A stretch of 6,431 nucleotides of DNA from an uncultured Gammaproteobacteria bacterium. Its GTDB lineage: Bacteria > Pseudomonadota > Gammaproteobacteria > PS1 > Pseudothioglobaceae. The notes beneath the pieces were generated by a model. That model had not been told where the DNA came from and searched no databases. It saw only the letters and a program-made list of their open reading frames with translations. This document shows positions 4,891 through 6,431 of this stretch, one piece after another. Positions within the stretch are counted from its first letter, which is position 1, and every line of letters begins with the position of its first letter. The stretch lies in contig CAKMYR010000072.1 of the NCBI GenBank assembly GCA_929200175.1, positions 1 through 6,431 of the forward strand, written 5' to 3'. Both the position numbers and the translations under genes were made by a program.

Positions 4891-6431
4891 TTATTCCCAT
4901 TCTATAGTTGCTGGAGGTTTTCCAGAGATATCGTACACTACACGAGATACTTTAGGGATTTCACTGGTAATACGATTAGAGACAAGTTCTAAAAAATCAT
5001 AAGGTAGTTTTGCCCATTTTGCAGTCATAAAGTCTATAGTTTCAACTGCACGAAGTGCTATAACATATTCATAACGTCTACTATCTCCAGTTACCCCAAC
5101 AGATTTAACTGGCAGAAATACACTAAACGCCTGATTGACTTTATCATATAGTTTATGATTTTGTAGTTCTTGGATAAATATGTTATCAGCTAAACGCAAA
5201 ATATCTATATATTGTTGTTTTACTTGACCTAAAATTCTAACAGCAAGACCAGGTCCTGGAAATGGATGACGAAGAATCATTGTTTTAGGAATGCCAATAT
5301 TAATGCCAATATTTCTTACTTCATCTTTAAATAAATATTTAAGTGGTTCGATTAACTTTAATTTTAAGTTTTTTGGTAACCCTCCAACATTATGATGAGA
5401 TTTAATTACCTTAGCTTTATTATTCTCAAAACCAGCCGATTCAATCATATCTGGATATATTGTTCCTTGCGCCAAATAGCTAACATTATCTAGTTTTTTA
5501 GCTTCTTGTTCGAATATTTTTATAAAAGTTTTACCGATTATTTTGCGTTTTTCTTCAGGATCATAGATATCTTTAAGTGCGGTATAAAATTGTTTTCTTG
5601 CATTAATTTTTATTACTTTTATTCCAATATTTTTAGAAAATATTCGCATTACTTCATTTTCTTCATTTAAGCGTAATAATCCATTATCAATAAATATACA
5701 ACTAAGTTGATTACTTATTGCCTTGTGTAGTAAAACAGCAAGTACAGATGAATCAACTCCACCAGATAAGCCTAATATCACTTTGTTATTAGCAATTTGA
5801 TTTTTTAATTCTTGTATCATTGTAGTTGTGATATTTTTAGTTAGCCATTCTTTTTTACATTTGCAAATATCAATTACAAATCTACTTAATATATTTTTTC
5901 CTTGTTTAGTATGAGTAACTTCAGGATGAAATTGTAATCCATAATATTGTTTATCAATATTGGCAAAACCTGCAATTTTGCAATTATTAGTAGATGCAAT
6001 ACGAACAAAATTTTTAGGGAGTTCATTAACTTTAATACTATGGCTCATCCATACATCTAAAAAATTATGATTTTCACTATTTATATTATCAGAAATATCA
6101 TTTAGTAAAGGAGAGTGATTATGAGCACGGACTTTGGCAAATCCATATTCATGTTTTGTAGTTTCTATAGCATCACCACCAAATTCTACAGCCATAGCTT
6201 GCATGCCATAACATATACCTAATACAGGGATTCCAAGCTGGAAAACAATTTTTGGAATTTTAGCAGAATTATTAGCTTTAACTGTGTCAGGTCCACCAGA
6301 TAAAATAATGCCTTTTGGATTAAATTCTGTAATAAGATGTTCATCTACATCACAAGCAAATAGCTCGCAATACACTCCAATTTCTCTTATGTTGCGAGCA
6401 ATTAATTGAGTATATTGCGAACCAAAATCAA
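4891..6431 (-). CDS. guaA: GMP synthase (glutamine-hydrolysing), 5' end outside window
   Basis: GuaA converts XMP to GMP using ATP and glutamine, the last step of de novo guanine nucleotide synthesis. The frame stays open to the right edge and reads DFGSQYTQLIARNIREIG upstream of the GTG at 6375, which is the canonical GuaA N-terminus. The GTG is therefore an internal valine, and roughly the first 13 codons are missing. The 512 visible residues then fit the 525 of E. coli exactly. Using E. coli numbering, the class I glutamine amidotransferase triad is present: C86 in GICYG, H181 and E183 in FHPEVTH. The ATP pyrophosphatase loop SGGVDSS is at 235-241, followed by KSHHNVGGLP, HPFPGPG near 401, and the dimerisation domain ending GKPPATIEWE. 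No frameshift or missing key residue is seen. Its promoter is outside the window; tadA follows 20 nt downstream. guaB, often adjacent, is not downstream. Confidence 0.98.
   Translation of the reverse strand, partial: DFGSQYTQLIARNIREIGVYCELFACDVDEHLITEFNPKGIILSGGPDTVKANNSAKIPKIVFQLGIPVLGICYGMQAMAVEFGGDAIETTKHEYGFAKVRAHNHSPLLNDISDNINSENHNFLDVWMSHSIKVNELPKNFVRIASTNNCKIAGFANIDKQYYGLQFHPEVTHTKQGKNILSRFVIDICKCKKEWLTKNITTTMIQELKNQIANNKVILGLSGGVDSSVLAVLLHKAISNQLSCIFIDNGLLRLNEENEVMRIFSKNIGIKVIKINARKQFYTALKDIYDPEEKRKIIGKTFIKIFEQEAKKLDNVSYLAQGTIYPDMIESAGFENNKAKVIKSHHNVGGLPKNLKLKLIEPLKYLFKDEVRNIGINIGIPKTMILRHPFPGPGLAVRILGQVKQQYIDILRLADNIFIQELQNHKLYDKVNQAFSVFLPVKSVGVTGDSRRYEYVIALRAVETIDFMTAKWAKLPYDFLELVSNRITSEIPKVSRVVYDISGKPPATIEWE

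Noticed and set aside
6373..6375. GTG as start of guaA
   Set aside because: The upstream in-frame codons encode the conserved DFGSQYTQL start of the glutamine amidotransferase domain, so the true start lies beyond the window.
1..6431. tRNA, rRNA, CRISPR, insertion sequence, phage or defence genes
   Set aside because: Looked for on both strands; no clustered direct repeats, transposase-like proteins or tRNA-like sequences were seen, and core genes fill almost the whole window.

Overview
This is a very AT-rich, gene-dense stretch of bacterial chromosome carrying only housekeeping genes. I see no mobile element, CRISPR array, RNA gene, toxin or defence gene, or other accessory cargo, and nothing I would call a previously undescribed system. 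By my spacing count only about 207 of 6431 bases lie outside genes. All nine stop codons are TAA, and lysine and asparagine are favoured through AAA and AAT codons. LpxH (lipid A synthesis) implies an LPS-bearing Gram-negative. LpxH rather than LpxI, the ppiB-lpxH pairing known from E. coli, and the close match of LpxH, PpiB, FabD, FabG and GuaA to remembered E. coli sequences favour the Gammaproteobacteria. The low GC, poly(A) tracts, weak ribosome-binding sites and tight packing suggest a streamlined or host-associated lineage (Francisella-like or SUP05/Thioglobus-like would fit). The exact taxon cannot be fixed by eye.

Layout from left to right. (1) The 3' part of an RNB-family exoribonuclease gene (+) enters from the left edge and overlaps tail to tail with lpxH (-). 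(2) lpxH and ppiB form a minus-strand pair, with ppiB first in transcription. (3) A 103-bp divergent spacer at 1987-2089 holds interlocked promoters for ppiB (-) and rplU (+). (4) A plus-strand run follows: rplU-rpmA (ribosomal proteins L21 and L27), a 66-bp spacer with a weak terminator-like hairpin, then fabD-fabG, which overlap by 11 bp. (5) fabG meets tadA (-) tail to tail with one base between them. tadA lies 20 bp downstream of guaA (-), whose 5' end runs off the right edge.

The genes cover RNA turnover (RNB), lipid A (lpxH), protein folding (ppiB), the 50S ribosome (rplU, rpmA), fatty acid synthesis (fabD, fabG), tRNA wobble editing (tadA) and GMP synthesis (guaA). They look intact, with catalytic residues in place. 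The points worth a second look are architectural: a fab pair separated from fabH and acpP and placed after rpmA where obgE is usual; back-to-back overlapping promoters; two convergent junctions with essentially no space for terminators; and slippage-prone poly(A) tracts inside essential genes.
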